Below are positions 41,320-41,615 of a stretch of DNA of 41,615 bases, in pieces. Position numbers and translations under genes: made by a program. The notes under the pieces were generated by a model. That model was not told the DNA's origin and made no database searches. It saw only the letters and a list, made by a program, of their open reading frames with translations. Source of the DNA: Methylococcaceae bacterium (GTDB lineage: Bacteria > Pseudomonadota > Gammaproteobacteria > Methylococcales > Methylomonadaceae). How positions within the stretch are numbered: the first letter of the stretch is position 1; each line of letters begins with the position of its first letter. The stretch lies in assembly GCA_007280895.1 (NCBI GenBank), contig QYQN01000013.1, forward strand, positions 1-41,615, given 5' to 3'.

Positions 41320-41335
41320 ACAATACCTTCGCCAA
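41320..41335 (-). promoter_or_regulatory. Left arm of 15-bp inverted repeat; possible sigma-54-like promoter of the second heme-binding gene
   Basis: On the minus strand TTGGCGAAGGTATTGT has GG and the TTG separated exactly as in -24/-12 promoters (TGGC-N7-TTG), although the -12 C is replaced by T. It points at the gene starting at 41281 and would give a leader of about 28 bases. Confidence 0.4.
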
Positions 41336-41396
41336 ACATATAAGCTAAGTTGCAATCTGTGTTTTTGCAGTTATAACCGATTGATTAGTCAGTAAT

Positions 41397-41432
41397 TTTT
41401 GATTTTTAGAACAATACACCTAAAAATCAAAA
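41397..41432. repeat. 13-pair hairpin between the two inverted-repeat arms
   Basis: TTTTGATTTTTAG (41397-41409) pairs exactly with CTAAAAATCAAAA (41420-41432) around a ten-base loop and abuts the right arm of the 15-bp inverted repeat. It could terminate transcription in either direction or form a protein-binding cruciform. Confidence 0.6.
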
Positions 41433-41448
41433 TTGGCGAAGGTATTGC
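41433..41448 (+). promoter_or_regulatory. Right arm of 15-bp inverted repeat; sigma-54-like promoter pointing right
   Basis: TTGGCGAAGGTATTGC fits the -24/-12 pattern TGGC-N7-TTGC with the correct 12-base distance between the invariant GG and GC. It points out of the window, and no start codon with a long frame follows inside it. Confidence 0.45.
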
Positions 41449-41524
41449 CAAAACCTAATATAATAAATAATAAGTATAGATGCCTTTATAGGTTAGCATG
41501 TTTTTTAAAGTCTACAAACAATCC

Positions 41525-41615
41525 TTATTTATCTAAGGAATTTCTTTTATAAAAAGAAGCAAAATCAATTTCTGTAACTTGCGGGCATTCAGGGGTTAAA
41601 GCGCAGCGTTGTAAG
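41525..41615 (-). CDS. Possible C-terminal end of a gene entering from the right edge
   Basis: On the minus strand the last 29 codons are open (including CPQVTEIDFASFYKRNSLDK before TAA at 41525-41527). The composition is protein-like, but the stretch is too short to rule out chance, and I do not recognise it. Confidence 0.3.
   Translation of the reverse strand, partial: LQRCALTPECPQVTEIDFASFYKRNSLDK

Noticed and set aside
1-41615. CRISPR arrays, integrases, intact insertion sequences or defence islands
   Set aside because: No regularly spaced direct repeats, transposase or integrase genes, or recognisable defence proteins were seen on either strand.

Overview
The window looks like a chromosomal segment of a gammaproteobacterial methylotroph, most likely a type I methanotroph of the Methylococcales. 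The basis is gene content: standard gammaproteobacterial housekeeping blocks (rnr-rlmB, ypjD divergent from ffh, rpsP-rimM-trmD-rplS, nadK-recN) occur together with a block for the assimilatory serine cycle (serine-glyoxylate aminotransferase, hydroxypyruvate reductase, malyl-CoA lyase, both subunits of malate-CoA ligase). The DNA is moderately AT-rich. No phage, intact insertion sequence, CRISPR array, tRNA or rRNA was found.

Layout. 1-4077: cytochrome c maturation (ccmB fragment, ccmA), rlmB and rnr, all on the minus strand. 4178-8526: ypjD (minus), then ffh and the rpsP-rimM-trmD-rplS operon (plus), closed by a bidirectional terminator shared with galU (minus). 8544-14413: galU, then a membrane-stress-like cluster: a PspA/YjfJ-like coiled-coil protein, a DUF2491 (YjfK-like) protein and a membrane-tethered TAXI-type ligand-binding protein on the minus strand, with a KirBac-type potassium channel divergent from them and a degraded gene remnant and a tiny membrane protein beyond. 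14698-19554: a YkuD L,D-transpeptidase without signal peptide overlapping truA, a frameshifted DUF2231 membrane protein, then gap-pyk. 19837-25783: a small secreted helical protein, trhO, tag, gloA, cstA-ybdD, and a ZIP transporter whose promoter carries a good Zur-type palindrome. 26083-32610: the serine-cycle block, with sga, hpr and a HupE/UreJ gene on minus, divergent from mcl, mtkA and mtkB on plus. 32705-38023: yggT-proC, an agmatine deiminase-family gene, and nadK-recN. 38024-41615: a gene-poor stretch with palindromic repeats, a one-helix membrane protein, and two convergent paralogous secreted GlcG/HbpS-type heme-binding proteins with different promoter types.

How genes work together. 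Sga turns glyoxylate and serine into glycine and hydroxypyruvate, Hpr reduces hydroxypyruvate to glycerate, MtkAB make malyl-CoA and Mcl splits it into glyoxylate and acetyl-CoA. Gap and Pyk provide the lower glycolytic segment. No phosphoenolpyruvate carboxylase gene lies in the window.

Most notable observations: the TAXI/DUF2491/PspA-like/KirBac cluster as a candidate uncharacterised membrane sensing system; an exact 15-bp inverted repeat upstream of the second heme-binding gene that also fits sigma-54 -24/-12 spacing on each arm; two single-T frameshifts (one at a U UUU UUA slippery heptamer, one just after a strong ribosome binding site and start codon); a Zur-like box on the ZIP gene; several REP-like palindromic elements; and gene remnants in intergenic DNA. 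All family assignments come from reading the protein sequences and recalling the families; no database search was run.
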